Shown here: positions 7,580 to 16,700 of the stretch, piece by piece | Layout: the number at the start of each line of letters is the position of its first letter | How positions within the stretch are numbered: position 1 is the stretch's first letter | DNA from: Verrucomicrobiota bacterium | Lineage (GTDB): Bacteria > Verrucomicrobiota > Verrucomicrobiia > Opitutales > Opitutaceae | Length of the DNA stretch: 40,477 nt | NCBI GenBank assembly: GCA_030605125.1 | Contig: JAUWBD010000020.1 | Span: forward strand, 1-40,477 | Direction: 5' to 3' | Made by a program: the position numbers and the translations under genes | The notes under the pieces: generated by a model | Seen by the model: the letters and a program-made list of their open reading frames with translations, nothing else | Databases searched by the model: none | Told to the model about the DNA's origin: nothing

Positions 7580-8422
7580 TCACAGCACGATATTGTCGAT
7601 CAGGCGGACCTCGTCCACCCAGGCGGCGATGGCGATCAAGGAGCGGCCGGGCTCGACCTCGCGCATGGGCTCCATCGTGTGGCGATCCACCAGCGCGACG
7701 TAGATCACGCGCACGCGGCGGTGTTGGCTGAGGATGTGCGTGGCCTCGGCGATCAGGCGGTCGGAGCGGCGTTCGCCGGCCGCCACCATGTCGCGGGCCT
7801 TGAAGAGCGCCTGGCTGAGCGCGAGCGCCTCGGTGCGCTGGGTGTTGGTGAGGTAGCGGTTGCGCGAGCTCATCGCGAGGCCATCGGGCTCGCGCAGGGT
7901 CGGCGCCACGACCACGTCCACGGGAAAGTTGAGGTCGGTGACCATCTTCTGAATCACCGCGACCTGCTGCGCGTCCTTTTGGCCGAAGACCGCGAGGTCG
8001 GGCCGGCAGATGTTGAACAACTTCGCCACGACGGTGGTCACGCCGCGGAAGTGGGTGGGGCGCGACACGCCTTCGAGGGGTTTGGCGATGCGCTCTTCGG
8101 TGAGGTAGGTCGAGTAGCCCTTCGGGTAGATCTCGTCGGGCGGCGGGGCGAAAACGTAGTCGGCGCCGGCGGCCTCGCACTTCGCGACGTCGGCCTCGAG
8201 CTCGCGCGGGTATTTGGTAAAGTCCTCGTTGGGCGCGAACTGGGTGGGGTTGACGAAGATCGACACGATCACCTTGTCCGCGCGCTCGGCGGCGAGGCGC
8301 ACGAGGGCGAGGTGGCCCTCGTGGAGGGCGCCCATGGTCGGCACGAGCCCGGTGATGAGGTCCTGCGAGCGCAGCTCGTGGGCGAGGGCCTGCATGTCGG
8401 CGACGGTGGAGATGATTTGCAT
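7580..8422 (-). CDS. panC: Pantothenate synthetase
   Basis: Condenses pantoate with beta-alanine using ATP, the last step of pantothenate (vitamin B5, CoA precursor) synthesis, in the cytoplasm. 280 residues, the usual length. It has the nucleotidyltransferase HIGH-type motif [10 protein letters not shown] (28-37), FVNPTQF (56-62), FGQKDAQQ (146-153) and the KMSKS-like region MSSRNRYL (184-191). ATG at 8422. The gene is divergent from dapL with a 121-base intergenic region containing a strong palindrome, and lies upstream of nadB, so the two cofactor genes are probably co-transcribed. Confidence 0.96.
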   Translation of the reverse strand: MQIISTVADMQALAHELRSQDLITGLVPTMGALHEGHLALVRLAAERADKVIVSIFVNPTQFAPNEDFTKYPRELEADVAKCEAAGADYVFAPPPDEIYPKGYSTYLTEERIAKPLEGVSRPTHFRGVTTVVAKLFNICRPDLAVFGQKDAQQVAVIQKMVTDLNFPVDVVVAPTLREPDGLAMSSRNRYLTNTQRTEALALSQALFKARDMVAAGERRSDRLIAEATHILSQHRRVRVIYVALVDRHTMEPMREVEPGRSLIAIAAWVDEVRLIDNIVL

Positions 8423-8476
8423 GGGCGGGGGATGTGGCGGACCGGCCGGTGCGGAGGCGGCGGCGGGCGACGCGGG

Positions 8477-8512
8477 GCTTGAACAAAGGCGGGGCGCCTC
8501 TCTTGTTCAAGC
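8477..8512. promoter_or_regulatory. Palindrome in the divergent panC/dapL control region
   Basis: GCTTGAACAA (8477-8486) pairs exactly with TTGTTCAAGC (8503-8512). An inner AGGC/GCCT stem (8487-8490 with 8496-8499) encloses GGGGC. It lies 54 bases from the panC start and 31 bases from the dapL start, where both promoters must lie. It could be a repressor operator or a shared transcript hairpin. The regulator is unknown. Confidence 0.45.
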
Positions 8513-8543
8513 GTTTCACCCAACGCTTACCGCCCTCCACGCC

Positions 8544-9770
8544 ATGATCCGCATCAACGAGAACTACCTGAAGCTGAAGGCCAGCTACCTCTTTTCCGAC
8601 ATCGCCAAGCGCGTCGGCGCCTACACCGCCGCCAATCCCGACAAGCCCGTCATCCGCCTCGGCATCGGCGACGTCACCGAGCCCCTGCCCCAGGTCTGCA
8701 TCGAGGCGCTGAAGAGCGGCGCCGACGAGATGGCGAACCGCGCCACCTTCAAGGGCTACGGCCCCGAACAGGGCTACGCCTTCCTCCGTGAGGCCATCGC
8801 GGCCAACGACTACGCCGCCCGCGGCTGCCCGATCTCGGCCGACGAGATCTTCGTCTCCGACGGCTCCAAGTGCGACTGCGGCAACATCCAGGAAATCTTC
8901 GCCACCGAGGGCCTCCAACTCGCGATCCCGGACCCGGTTTACCCCGTTTACGTGGACACCAACGTCATGGCCGGCCGCACCGGCGCCAACCTCGAGGGCC
9001 GCTACCAGGGCATCACCTACCTCGAGTGCACGCCGACCAACGGCTACGTGCCCGCCATCCCGTCGGGCGCCAGCGACCTCATCTACCTCTGCTTCCCCAA
9101 CAACCCCACCGGTGCCGTCGCCACCCGCGAGCAGCTCGCCGCCTGGGTCGCCTACGCGAAGCAGCACAAGGCCATCATCCTTTTTGACAGCGCCTACGAG
9201 GCCTACATCCGCGACCCGCAGATCCCGCACTCGATCTACGAGATCCCCGGCGCCGACGAGATCGCGATCGAGTTCCGCAGCTTCTCCAAGACCGCCGGCT
9301 TCACCGGCACCCGCTGCGCTTACACCGTAGTGCCCAAGAAACTACAGGCCTACGACCAGGCCGGCAACGCGCACGGCGTGCACGCCCTCTGGAACCGCCG
9401 CCACACCACGAAGTTCAACGGCGTCTCCTACCCCGTGCAGAAGGCCGCCGCCGCGATCTACAGCGAGGCCGGCAAGGCGCAGGTGAAGGCCATGACCGAC
9501 TACTACCTGGGCAACGCCGCGCTCATCCGCGAGGCCGTCACCAAGCTCGGCCTGAAATGCGTCGGCGGGGACAACGCGCCCTACATCTGGATCAACACCG
9601 GCACCGATTCCTGGGCCTTCTTCGACAAGCTGCTCAACGAGGCGCAAGTGGTCTGCACGCCCGGCGCCGGCTTCGGCAAGTGCGGCGAAGGCCATGTGCG
9701 CATCAGCGCCTTCAACTCGCGCGAAAACGTCGAGAAGGCCCTCGCCCGCATCGCCGCCGCGCTGAAGTAA
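8544..9770 (+). CDS. dapL: LL-diaminopimelate aminotransferase
   Basis: PLP enzyme that converts tetrahydrodipicolinate directly to LL-diaminopimelate for lysine and peptidoglycan synthesis. 408 residues from ATG at 8544, the usual length. It has the DapL N-terminus [33 protein letters not shown] (37-49), [17 protein letters not shown] (103-119), FPNNPTG (184-190) and [13 protein letters not shown] (246-258) with K249 as the PLP lysine. DapL is known from plants, Chlamydiae and several Verrucomicrobiota, which supports the taxonomic guess. An intrinsic terminator follows at 9832. Confidence 0.95.
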   Translation: MIRINENYLKLKASYLFSDIAKRVGAYTAANPDKPVIRLGIGDVTEPLPQVCIEALKSGADEMANRATFKGYGPEQGYAFLREAIAANDYAARGCPISADEIFVSDGSKCDCGNIQEIFATEGLQLAIPDPVYPVYVDTNVMAGRTGANLEGRYQGITYLECTPTNGYVPAIPSGASDLIYLCFPNNPTGAVATREQLAAWVAYAKQHKAIILFDSAYEAYIRDPQIPHSIYEIPGADEIAIEFRSFSKTAGFTGTRCAYTVVPKKLQAYDQAGNAHGVHALWNRRHTTKFNGVSYPVQKAAAAIYSEAGKAQVKAMTDYYLGNAALIREAVTKLGLKCVGGDNAPYIWINTGTDSWAFFDKLLNEAQVVCTPGAGFGKCGEGHVRISAFNSRENVEKALARIAAALK

Positions 9771-9831
9771 ACCGTGGCTGGGAGTGGCATCCCGCGACCG
9801 CGGGACCCGTGAGCCTCCCCCGCCCCGCCCC

Positions 9832-9870
9832 GAAGCACAGGCCCGCCCGCCTGTGCTTCCTGCTTTTTTA
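9832..9870 (+). terminator. Rho-independent terminator after dapL
   Basis: Stem GAAGCACAGGC (9832-9842) / GCCTGTGCTTC (9849-9859), 11 exact pairs with loop CCGCCC, followed by CTGCTTTTTTA. It begins 62 bases after the dapL stop and ends about 42 bases before purE. A smaller TCCCGCG/CGCGGGA hairpin precedes it in the same gap. Confidence 0.85.
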
Positions 9871-9911
9871 GCTTTTTCCGCGCCCGCGGCGCGTCCCATC
9901 CTGCCGCCCTT

Positions 9912-10397
9912 ATGTCGCAGCCACTTGTCGGCCTCATCATGGGCAGCACCTCGGATTGGGAAACCATGCAGCACGCCGCCGCCACGCTCACCAAGCTCGG
10001 CGTGCCCTTCGAGAAGGACGTCGTCAGCGCGCACCGCACGCCCGACAAGATGGCCGACTACGCCAAGACCGCCGAGTCGCGCGGCCTGCGCGTCATCATC
10101 GCCGGCGCGGGCGGGGCAGCCCACCTCCCGGGCATGACGGCCGCCTTCACCGCCCTGCCCGTCCTCGGCGTGCCGGTCGAGAGCCACAGCCTCAAGGGCC
10201 AGGACAGCCTGCTCTCCATCGTGCAGATGCCCGGCGGCGTGCCGGTGGCCACCTTTGCGATCGGCAAGGCCGGCGCGATCAACGCCGCCCTCTTCGCCGC
10301 CGCCATCCTCGCCGGCACCGACGCCAAGATCCGCGCCGCCCTGCACGCCTTCCGCAGCGAGCAAACCGCCACCGTCCTCGCCGCCAAGCTGCCCTGA
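9912..10397 (+). CDS. purE: N5-carboxyaminoimidazole ribonucleotide mutase
   Basis: Class I PurE of purine synthesis, moving the carboxylate from N5-CAIR to C4 to give CAIR. 161 residues with [11 protein letters not shown] (9-19), [13 protein letters not shown] with the catalytic histidine, and [13 protein letters not shown]. It is followed by purK, which makes its substrate, so the pair forms the usual two-step PurK/PurE route. The 148-base gap to purK is longer than usual and is filled by a palindromic element. No other pur genes are in the window. Confidence 0.96.
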   Translation: MSQPLVGLIMGSTSDWETMQHAAATLTKLGVPFEKDVVSAHRTPDKMADYAKTAESRGLRVIIAGAGGAAHLPGMTAAFTALPVLGVPVESHSLKGQDSLLSIVQMPGGVPVATFAIGKAGAINAALFAAAILAGTDAKIRAALHAFRSEQTATVLAAKLP

Positions 10398-10424
10398 AAC
10401 TACCAGAGCTGGAGAACGACAGAA

Positions 10425-10521
10425 GACAGAGCGACAGAACAGCCACCCCGCAGTCATCACTCCGTTCTCTGTCGCTCCGCAGTTCAGTCGCTCTGTAATT
10501 CCGTCGCTCTGTCGCTCTGTC
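10425..10521. repeat. Palindromic intergenic element between purE and purK
   Basis: GACAGAGCGACAG (10425-10437) pairs exactly with CTGTCGCTCTGTC (10509-10521). The right side also repeats GTCGCTCTGT-like words in tandem (GTTCTCTGTCGCTC, CAGTCGCTCTGTAA, CCGTCGCTCTGTC). The design (low-complexity outer arms, about 70-base middle, between co-directional genes) resembles the elements at 427 and 2687, but the arm sequence is different. Confidence 0.7.
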
Positions 10522-10545
10522 GATCCAGCCCTCTTCCTCCTCTCC

Positions 10546-11694
10546 ATGCTCTCACCCGGCAAAACCCTCGGTGTCCTCGGCGGCGGCCAGCTCGGTCGCA
10601 TGTTCGCCCACTCCGCCGAGCGCCTCGGCTACCGCGTCCACATCTACGAGCCCTCCGCCGACTCGCCCGCCGCCGAGGTCAGCGCCCACGCCGTCCACGC
10701 ACCCTACACCGACCTCGCCCAGCTCGAGGCCTTCGTGCGCGGCTGCGACGTCGTCACCTACGAGTTCGAAAACATCCCCTGCGAGCCGCTCTGGCGCCTC
10801 GAACACGCGGGCGTGTTTCACCCCAAGTGGCAGATCCTCGAGGTCGCGCAAAACCGCCTCCGCGAGAAAACCTGGCTGCGCAAAAACGAGTTCCCGCACG
10901 TGCGCTTCGCCGAATGCGAAGTCGGGGGCGACCTCGACGCCGCCATCCGCTCCATCGGCCTGCCCGGCGTCGTCAAGACCGCCGACTTCGGCTACGACGG
11001 CAAAGGCCAGCTCAAGGTCACCGACGAGGCCTCGCTCGCCCGCGCCGTCTCGTCCTTCGCCGGCCAGCGCGCCGTCGTCGAGCAGTGGGTGGACTTCAAG
11101 TGCGAGCTCTCCGTCCTCGTCGCCCGCTCCTCCGCCGGCGAGACGCGCTGCTTCCCCGTCGCCGAAAACATCCACACCAAGCACATCCTCGACTTCTCGA
11201 TCCTGCCCGCGCGCGTCGCGCCCGAGCTCCTGGAGAAAGCCCGCGCCCTCGCCGAGGCCATCGCCGCCCGACTAGAGCTCGTCGGCCTGCTCGCCGTGGA
11301 GCTCTTCCTCACCGACCGCGGCGAGATCCTCGTCAACGAGATGGCGCCCCGCCCGCACAACAGCGGCCACTGGTCGATGGACGCCTGCGCGACCTCGCAA
11401 TTTGAGCAACACGTCCGCGCCGTCACCGGCCTCCCGCTCGGCGACGTGTCCATGACCGCGCCCGCCGCCGTGATGGTAAACATCCTCGGCGACGCTTGGA
11501 AGTGGTCCGGCGACCAGTGCGTCGGCGAGCCCGCCTGGGCCGCGATCCTCCGCGAGCCCCGCGCCCACCTGCACCTCTACGGGAAAAAAGAGCCGCGCCC
11601 CGGCCGCAAGATGGGCCACTTCACCGTCACCGGCACCGACCTCGCCGAGACCTTCGAGCGCGCCCGCCGCCTCAAGGCCGCCCTGCACGCCTGA
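10546..11694 (+). CDS. purK: N5-carboxyaminoimidazole ribonucleotide synthase
   Basis: ATP-grasp enzyme that carboxylates aminoimidazole ribonucleotide with bicarbonate. 382 residues. N-terminal LGVLGGGQLGRMFAHSAERL, VTYEFENIP, then the ATP-grasp segments VVKTADFGYDGKGQ and VNEMAPRPHNSGHWSMDA with the metal-binding acidic residue. ATG at 10546 is the first start that gives the canonical N-terminus. It converges on the EamA gene, with a GC hairpin between the two stops. Confidence 0.95.
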   Translation: MLSPGKTLGVLGGGQLGRMFAHSAERLGYRVHIYEPSADSPAAEVSAHAVHAPYTDLAQLEAFVRGCDVVTYEFENIPCEPLWRLEHAGVFHPKWQILEVAQNRLREKTWLRKNEFPHVRFAECEVGGDLDAAIRSIGLPGVVKTADFGYDGKGQLKVTDEASLARAVSSFAGQRAVVEQWVDFKCELSVLVARSSAGETRCFPVAENIHTKHILDFSILPARVAPELLEKARALAEAIAARLELVGLLAVELFLTDRGEILVNEMAPRPHNSGHWSMDACATSQFEQHVRAVTGLPLGDVSMTAPAAVMVNILGDAWKWSGDQCVGEPAWAAILREPRAHLHLYGKKEPRPGRKMGHFTVTGTDLAETFERARRLKAALHA

Positions 11695-11698
11695 CGGA

Positions 11699-11720
11699 GA
11701 GGGCGTGCCCCCACGCCCTC
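11699..11720. terminator. Hairpin between convergent purK and eamA-type gene
   Basis: GAGGGCGTG (11699-11707) / CACGCCCTC (11712-11720) with loop CCCC, starting 5 bases after the purK stop and overlapping the stop codon of the opposing transporter gene. There is no T-run, so its role as a bidirectional terminator is inferred from position. Confidence 0.5.
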
Positions 11721-12642
11721 AGCGTCGCCCCTCAACGTTACCTCCGCTCCCCACGCCCGCCCCTCTCCGCGCCCCCGCCCCCAGCCACACCGCCAGCGCG
11801 ATCAACACACAGGCCGGCACGAACACCAGCGGCGGCCGTTCGGCAAAAAGCATCCACGCCAGCGGCGCCGCGAAGACGAACTGCCCGAGGTTCGCGAGGC
11901 TCACCAGTTGCCCCGGCAACGCGCGCATCGCGCGGTTGAGCAGCGAGTGCCCCACCAGCGTGGGCAGCGCCGCCAGCCCCGCCACCAGCAGCCACTCGCG
12001 TCCCGAGCCCAGTCCCGGATCACCCGCCCACGGGATCGCGAAAAGCGCGCAGAGCAGCCCCGCCTGCCAATACACCGGCACCACGTAGAGCCAGAGCGAG
12101 GGCACCGCCCGGTGCCGCCGCCCGAGCACGAGGTAGAGCGTGAACATCAACATCGACCCGAGGCACACCAGGTTGCCCAGCGGCGCCGCGTCGGCCGCCA
12201 GCGCATCGCGCGCCGTCAGCAGCATCACCGCGCCCAGCGCCAGCCCCGTCGCCACCAACTCCCGCCGCGCCGCCCCCTCGCGCAAAAACGCGTGGAGCAA
12301 AAACGGCATCGCCAGCGGCGCGAGGTTCACGATCAGCGTCGCCTGCGCCGTCGGCGTGATCCGCGCCCCCCAGGCCCAACTCGCGAAGTGCGCCGCCAAC
12401 GCCAGCGCCGGCAACCGCGCCGCCCGCCAATCCGCCCCCGCCGCGCGCCCCGCGTGCGCCCGCCGCGCCGCCAGATAGACCGGCGTGAGCAGCGCCGCCG
12501 CCAGCAGCAGCCGCAGCGCCGAGAGCAGCACCGGGTGCAGCGTGCTGGCCTTGATCATCACCGCCGCCGTCGCGCAGGTCGCCACGCCCGCGATGAGCGA
12601 GGCGAGCGAAGCAAACGAAACAGGACCGTGACCGTGCGACAT
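11719..12642 (-). CDS. DMT-superfamily transporter (EamA domains)
   Basis: 307 residues, about ten hydrophobic helices and two EamA repeats. It begins SFASLASLIAGVATCATAAVM and has the signature ALRLLLAAALLTPVYL in repeat 1 and a second repeat from about residue 160 (NLVCLGSMLMFTLYLVLGRR, PTLVGHSLLNRAMRAL, VFAAPLAWMLFAERPP). Inner-membrane exporter of amino acids, nucleotides or other metabolites; the substrate cannot be predicted. The ATG at 12642 is divergent from dnaB with a 165-base gap in which I see no distinct signal. Confidence 0.88.
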   Translation of the reverse strand: MSHGHGPVSFASLASLIAGVATCATAAVMIKASTLHPVLLSALRLLLAAALLTPVYLAARRAHAGRAAGADWRAARLPALALAAHFASWAWGARITPTAQATLIVNLAPLAMPFLLHAFLREGAARRELVATGLALGAVMLLTARDALAADAAPLGNLVCLGSMLMFTLYLVLGRRHRAVPSLWLYVVPVYWQAGLLCALFAIPWAGDPGLGSGREWLLVAGLAALPTLVGHSLLNRAMRALPGQLVSLANLGQFVFAAPLAWMLFAERPPLVFVPACVLIALAVWLGAGARRGAGVGSGGNVEGRR

Positions 12643-12807
12643 ACCCGAAACCCGTCATCAGCGCCCATCCCCCCGCCACGCGTAAACCGTTTTCCCCCGT
12701 TTCCGTATCGTCGCGCCTCCCGACCGCCTTTCCCCGGTGAATAAAAGCCAGCAAGCTCTCCTTGCCGCCGCCCCGCCTCCCGCCTTGCCTCTTCGGCTTC
12801 GTCCTTG

Positions 12808-14235
12808 ATGTCCGAATCCGACCGCCCTTCCTCCGCCGCCTTTGCGCGCGGCCCCCGCCGCCCCCGCGGCGCCGACGCCAACCAGGCCCCCGCCGCCGCC
12901 CCCGGCCGCGTGCCGCCGCACTCCGTCGAGGCCGAGGAACAGCTCCTCTCCGCCTGCCTTCTCGACGGCGGCGACGTCGTGGCGCGCTGCCTCGAGGGCA
13001 AGATCCTGCCCGCCTCCTTCTACGTCCCGGCCAACCGCCTCATCTACGAAAAGCTCCTCGAGCTCTACAACGCCGGCAAACCCCTCGACCTCGCCATCCT
13101 CGCCGAGGAGCTCAAGACCACCAAGCAGCTCGACGAGATCGGCGGCTACGCCTACCTAACGCGCATCAGCGGGCGCATCCCCACCACCGCCGGCGCCGCC
13201 TACTTCATCGAAAAAGTCCGCGAGCTCGCCCTCCTGCGCGACATCATCCGCGCCGCCACCGGCGCCGTGGAAAACTGCTACAACTACACCGGCGGCATCC
13301 AGGAGTTCGTGGACAAGGTCGAGCAGGACCTCTTCAAGGTCACGCAGGAGCGCGTGGGCGACGGCGCCAAGAAGATGAGCGAGCCCACCAAGGAGGCCAT
13401 GAGCGTCATCCAGAAGATGCTCATGAAGAAGGGCGAGCTCACCGGCGTGAGCACCGGCTACAAGGACATCGATCGCTACCTCTTCGGCCTCCAAAAGTCC
13501 GAAATGATCGTCCTCGCCGGCCGCCCCTCCTGCGGAAAGACCTCGCTCGCGATGAACTTCGCCGAGCACGCCGCCCTCCCCCTCCGCGGCCAGGGCGTCA
13601 ACACCCTCGTGTTCTCGCTCGAAATGAGCGCCGCCCAGCTCGCCCTCCGTCTGCTCTGCTCGCGCTCGCGCGTGAACATGAAGCTCCTGCGCGACGGCCT
13701 CCTCTCCAAAAACGGCGAGGAACAACAAAACCTGCTCCAGGCCGCGGACGAGTTCTCCAAATCCCCCCTCTACATCGACGACTCCAGCTCCCTCTCCGTC
13801 ATGGAGCTGCGCGCCAAGGCCCGCCGCCTCCACGCCAAGGCCCCCCTCGGGCTCATCGTCGTGGACTACCTCCAGCTCATCAGCCCCACCGACGCCACCG
13901 TCCCCCGCGAACAACAGGTCGCCGAGGCCTCTCGCGGTCTCAAGGCGCTTGCAAAAGAGCTCGAGGTCCCGGTCCTCGTCCTCGCCCAGCTCAACCGCTC
14001 CGCCGAAAAGGAAAACCGCGCCCCGCGTCTGTCCGACTTGCGCGAGTCCGGCTCGATCGAGCAGGACGCCGACGTCGTGCTCATGCTCAACCGCCCCAAG
14101 GAGGAGAATGATAAATTCCAAGTCGCCAGCGGCACGATGGAACTCTTTATCTCGAAAAACCGTAACGGTGAGGTGGGCGATCTAAAGCTCACCTTCCTCA
14201 ACGCCATCACCCGCTTTGAAAACTACACGCAGTAA
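12808..14235 (+). CDS. dnaB: Replicative DNA helicase DnaB
   Basis: 475 residues. The N-terminal DnaB domain starts at VPPHSVEAEEQLLSACLLD after an R/P/A-rich leader of about 34 residues. The C-terminal RecA-type ATPase has Walker A GRPSCGKT (238-245), FSLEMS (269-274), Walker B LIVVDYLQL (349-357), QLNRSAE and DLRESGSIEQDAD (410-422). The usual methionine of Walker A (PSMGKT) is cysteine here. There is no intein insertion. ATG at 12808 is preferred over TTG three bases upstream. Its 3' end overlaps the likely TTG start of bamA by 20 bases, suggesting translational coupling to the envelope cluster. Confidence 0.96.
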   Translation: MSESDRPSSAAFARGPRRPRGADANQAPAAAPGRVPPHSVEAEEQLLSACLLDGGDVVARCLEGKILPASFYVPANRLIYEKLLELYNAGKPLDLAILAEELKTTKQLDEIGGYAYLTRISGRIPTTAGAAYFIEKVRELALLRDIIRAATGAVENCYNYTGGIQEFVDKVEQDLFKVTQERVGDGAKKMSEPTKEAMSVIQKMLMKKGELTGVSTGYKDIDRYLFGLQKSEMIVLAGRPSCGKTSLAMNFAEHAALPLRGQGVNTLVFSLEMSAAQLALRLLCSRSRVNMKLLRDGLLSKNGEEQQNLLQAADEFSKSPLYIDDSSSLSVMELRAKARRLHAKAPLGLIVVDYLQLISPTDATVPREQQVAEASRGLKALAKELEVPVLVLAQLNRSAEKENRAPRLSDLRESGSIEQDADVVLMLNRPKEENDKFQVASGTMELFISKNRNGEVGDLKLTFLNAITRFENYTQ

Positions 14236-16642
14236 CCTCGTCGCCCGCCTCGGCGCCCGTTTCACCGTCGCCGCCACCCTCGCTTTCGCCGCGGCCTTCG
14301 CCCCCGCGTCGCTGCCCGCCCAGCCCGTCGCCGGCGGCGCCGTGCCCGTCGCCCCCTCCGCCGTCGCCGCACCCCAGGTCCGCGTCGGCCAGATCACCGT
14401 CCGCTTCAACGGCCCGGCCAACGTCTCCGAGCAGATCGTGCGCGCCAACATGCAGCTCCAGGAGGGCTCCGCCCTCGAGGACGCGCTCATCGACCGCGAC
14501 ATCCGCTCCCTCTACCGCACCGGCCAGTTCGAGTTCATCGAGTTCAAGCGCGGCGCCCTCGTGGACGGCCGCGTGGACCTCGTCGTCGAGGTCACGCCCA
14601 AGTTTCGCGTCTCCGCCATCACCTTCGACGGCAACCAGAAGGTGAAGGCCCGCCGCCTCCTCAAGGAGGCCAAGACCAAGGAAAACCTCCCCCTCGACGA
14701 GCGCCAGGTGAAGGAGGACGCCGAGAAGATCCGCGAGTTCTACCAAAAGTCCGGCTACAACCAGGCCAAGGTCGAATACCGCATCGAGCGCGACCGCGCC
14801 ACCGGCCTCGGCCGCGTGTATTTCACCATCCAGGAGGGCGCCAAGGTCCGCATCCGCAAGGTCGAGTTCGAGGGCAACCAGACCTTCTCCGACCGCAAGC
14901 TCCGCAAGGTCGTCGAGACCCGCAAGTGGAACATCTTCTCCTGGCTCACCGACACCGGCCGCTTCCGCGACGACCGCTACGAGACCGACTTCGACAAGCT
15001 CCGCGACTTCTACCGCGACAACGGCTTCCTCGACGTCGAGATCGATCCCGCCAAGGTCCGCTTCTCCTACCCCAAGTCCAACCGCCTCGTCCTCACCTTC
15101 GTCATCAACGAAGGCCGCCGCTACCGCCTCGGCGAGGTGACCATCACCGGCAACACCCTCTACCCCACCGAAAAACTGCTCCCCGTCCTCCGCCTCAAGC
15201 CCGGCGCCGTCTTCTCCCCCTCCGCCATCGAGCGCGACCAGAAGGCCTTGGAAGACTACGTCGGCAAGGACGGCTACGTGGACGCCCGCGTGCGCGTGGT
15301 CCGCAAGCCCAACCTCGAAACCGGCGCCATCGACGTCGAATACCAATACACCGAAGGCGAGAAGTTCTACGTCGAGTCCATCCGCCTCGAAGGCAACACC
15401 AAGACCAAGAGCATCGTCATCCTCCGCGAACTCGCCCTCGGGCCCGGAGAGGTCTTCAACACCGTCCGCATGCAGACCTCCAAGCTGCGCCTCGAAAACA
15501 CCCGCTTCTTCGAGGAGGTCAACATGAGCCCCGAGAGCACCAACCTCCCCGGCCGCCGCAACCTCCGCATCGCCGTCAAGGAAGGCCGCACCGGCAATCT
15601 CACCTTCGGCGCCGGCTTCAGCTCCCTTGAGCGCGCCATCGTCTTCGCCGAGATCAGCCAGTCGAATTTCGACCTCTTCAACCGCAAGAGCTTCTTCCAG
15701 GGCGACGGCCAGAAGTTCCGCCTCCGCCTCCAGGTCGGCTCCCGCTCCAGCGAGGCCATCCTCAGCTTCGAGGAGCCTTGGTTCCTCGAGCGCGAACTCG
15801 CCCTCGGCTTCAACCTCTACCGCACCTCGTCCGACTACTACGGCCGCCTCTATGAGGAAACCCGCACCGGCGCCGAGGTTTACCTCCGCAAGCGCCTCTT
15901 CGAACTCGTCGAAGGCCGCCTCGGCTACACCATCGAGATCGTCGAGATCAGCGACGTGGACCGCCCCAACGCCCCCTTCCTCATCGACGAGGAAGGCGAG
16001 CGCACCGTCTCCAAGCTCACCTTCAAGCTGCTCCGCGACACCCGCGACCGCATCTTCAACACCACCCGCGGCAACCGCGTCGAACTCGGCACCGAGCTCG
16101 CCGGCGGCGCCCTCGGCGGCGAGACGGACTACTACCGCGTCGAGTTCCGCGGCTCCCAATACTTCAACACCTTCGAGACCCTCAACCAGGTCCTCTCCCT
16201 CATCGGCCGCGCCGGCGTGATCGACTCCTACGGCGACAGCGACCGCGTGCCCTACTTCGACCGCCTCTTCCTCGGCGGCCCCAGCACCCTCCGCGGCTTC
16301 GAGTTCCGCCAGGTCGGCCCCAAGGACACCAACCCCCTCGACACGCCCGCCTACGCCCCCTCCAACGAGCCGATCGGCGGCAGCAGCTACGCCATGGGTA
16401 GCATCGAATACACCTTCGAGGTCGTGAACCCCCTCCGCCTCGCCGTCTTCTACGACGTCGGCTTCGTCAACGTGGATGCCTGGGACTTCAATCCCTCCAA
16501 CTACAACGACAACTTCGGCTTCGGCATCCGCCTCATGGTCGGCGGCGCCCCCCTCAGCCTCGACTTCGGTATCCCCATCACCTCCGACCGCTTCAACGAC
16601 GACGGCCTCCAGTTCAACTTTTCCTTTGGCACCCGCTTCTAA
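14216..16642 (+). CDS. bamA: Outer membrane protein assembly factor BamA (Omp85)
   Basis: 808 residues, about the E. coli length. A TTG start at 14216, inside the end of dnaB, is the only one that gives a signal peptide: MKTTRSNLVARLGARF, then a hydrophobic AATLAFAAAFAPASLPAQ. Repeated POTRA domains follow (residues about 55-430, with recurring GN-x-K/F and YRxxGY-like turns), then a C-terminal barrel with the conserved loop 6 motif STLRGFEFRQVGP and a terminal phenylalanine (FNFSFGTRF). It inserts beta-barrel proteins into the outer membrane. The downstream genes ompH and lpxD match the conserved Gram-negative order. Confidence 0.95.
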   Translation: MKTTRSNLVARLGARFTVAATLAFAAAFAPASLPAQPVAGGAVPVAPSAVAAPQVRVGQITVRFNGPANVSEQIVRANMQLQEGSALEDALIDRDIRSLYRTGQFEFIEFKRGALVDGRVDLVVEVTPKFRVSAITFDGNQKVKARRLLKEAKTKENLPLDERQVKEDAEKIREFYQKSGYNQAKVEYRIERDRATGLGRVYFTIQEGAKVRIRKVEFEGNQTFSDRKLRKVVETRKWNIFSWLTDTGRFRDDRYETDFDKLRDFYRDNGFLDVEIDPAKVRFSYPKSNRLVLTFVINEGRRYRLGEVTITGNTLYPTEKLLPVLRLKPGAVFSPSAIERDQKALEDYVGKDGYVDARVRVVRKPNLETGAIDVEYQYTEGEKFYVESIRLEGNTKTKSIVILRELALGPGEVFNTVRMQTSKLRLENTRFFEEVNMSPESTNLPGRRNLRIAVKEGRTGNLTFGAGFSSLERAIVFAEISQSNFDLFNRKSFFQGDGQKFRLRLQVGSRSSEAILSFEEPWFLERELALGFNLYRTSSDYYGRLYEETRTGAEVYLRKRLFELVEGRLGYTIEIVEISDVDRPNAPFLIDEEGERTVSKLTFKLLRDTRDRIFNTTRGNRVELGTELAGGALGGETDYYRVEFRGSQYFNTFETLNQVLSLIGRAGVIDSYGDSDRVPYFDRLFLGGPSTLRGFEFRQVGPKDTNPLDTPAYAPSNEPIGGSSYAMGSIEYTFEVVNPLRLAVFYDVGFVNVDAWDFNPSNYNDNFGFGIRLMVGGAPLSLDFGIPITSDRFNDDGLQFNFSFGTRF

Positions 16643-16700
16643 AACGCGTGTCGTCATTCTCCCCGTCTAGCACCCCCTCATCGCTTCCGATACCTATCGC

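Noticed and set aside
6263-8482. Very long rightward open frame opposite nadB and panC
   Set aside because: It is a GC-rich shadow frame: the leftward frames encode two unmistakable enzymes and the rightward translation is low-complexity.
8214-8543. Upstream extension of dapL
   Set aside because: It lies within panC on the other strand; the DapL N-terminus begins at the ATG at 8544.
14207-16657. Long leftward open frame opposite bamA
   Set aside because: Its translation is a repetitive V/E/A/D/G-rich mirror of the bamA codons with no domain signal.
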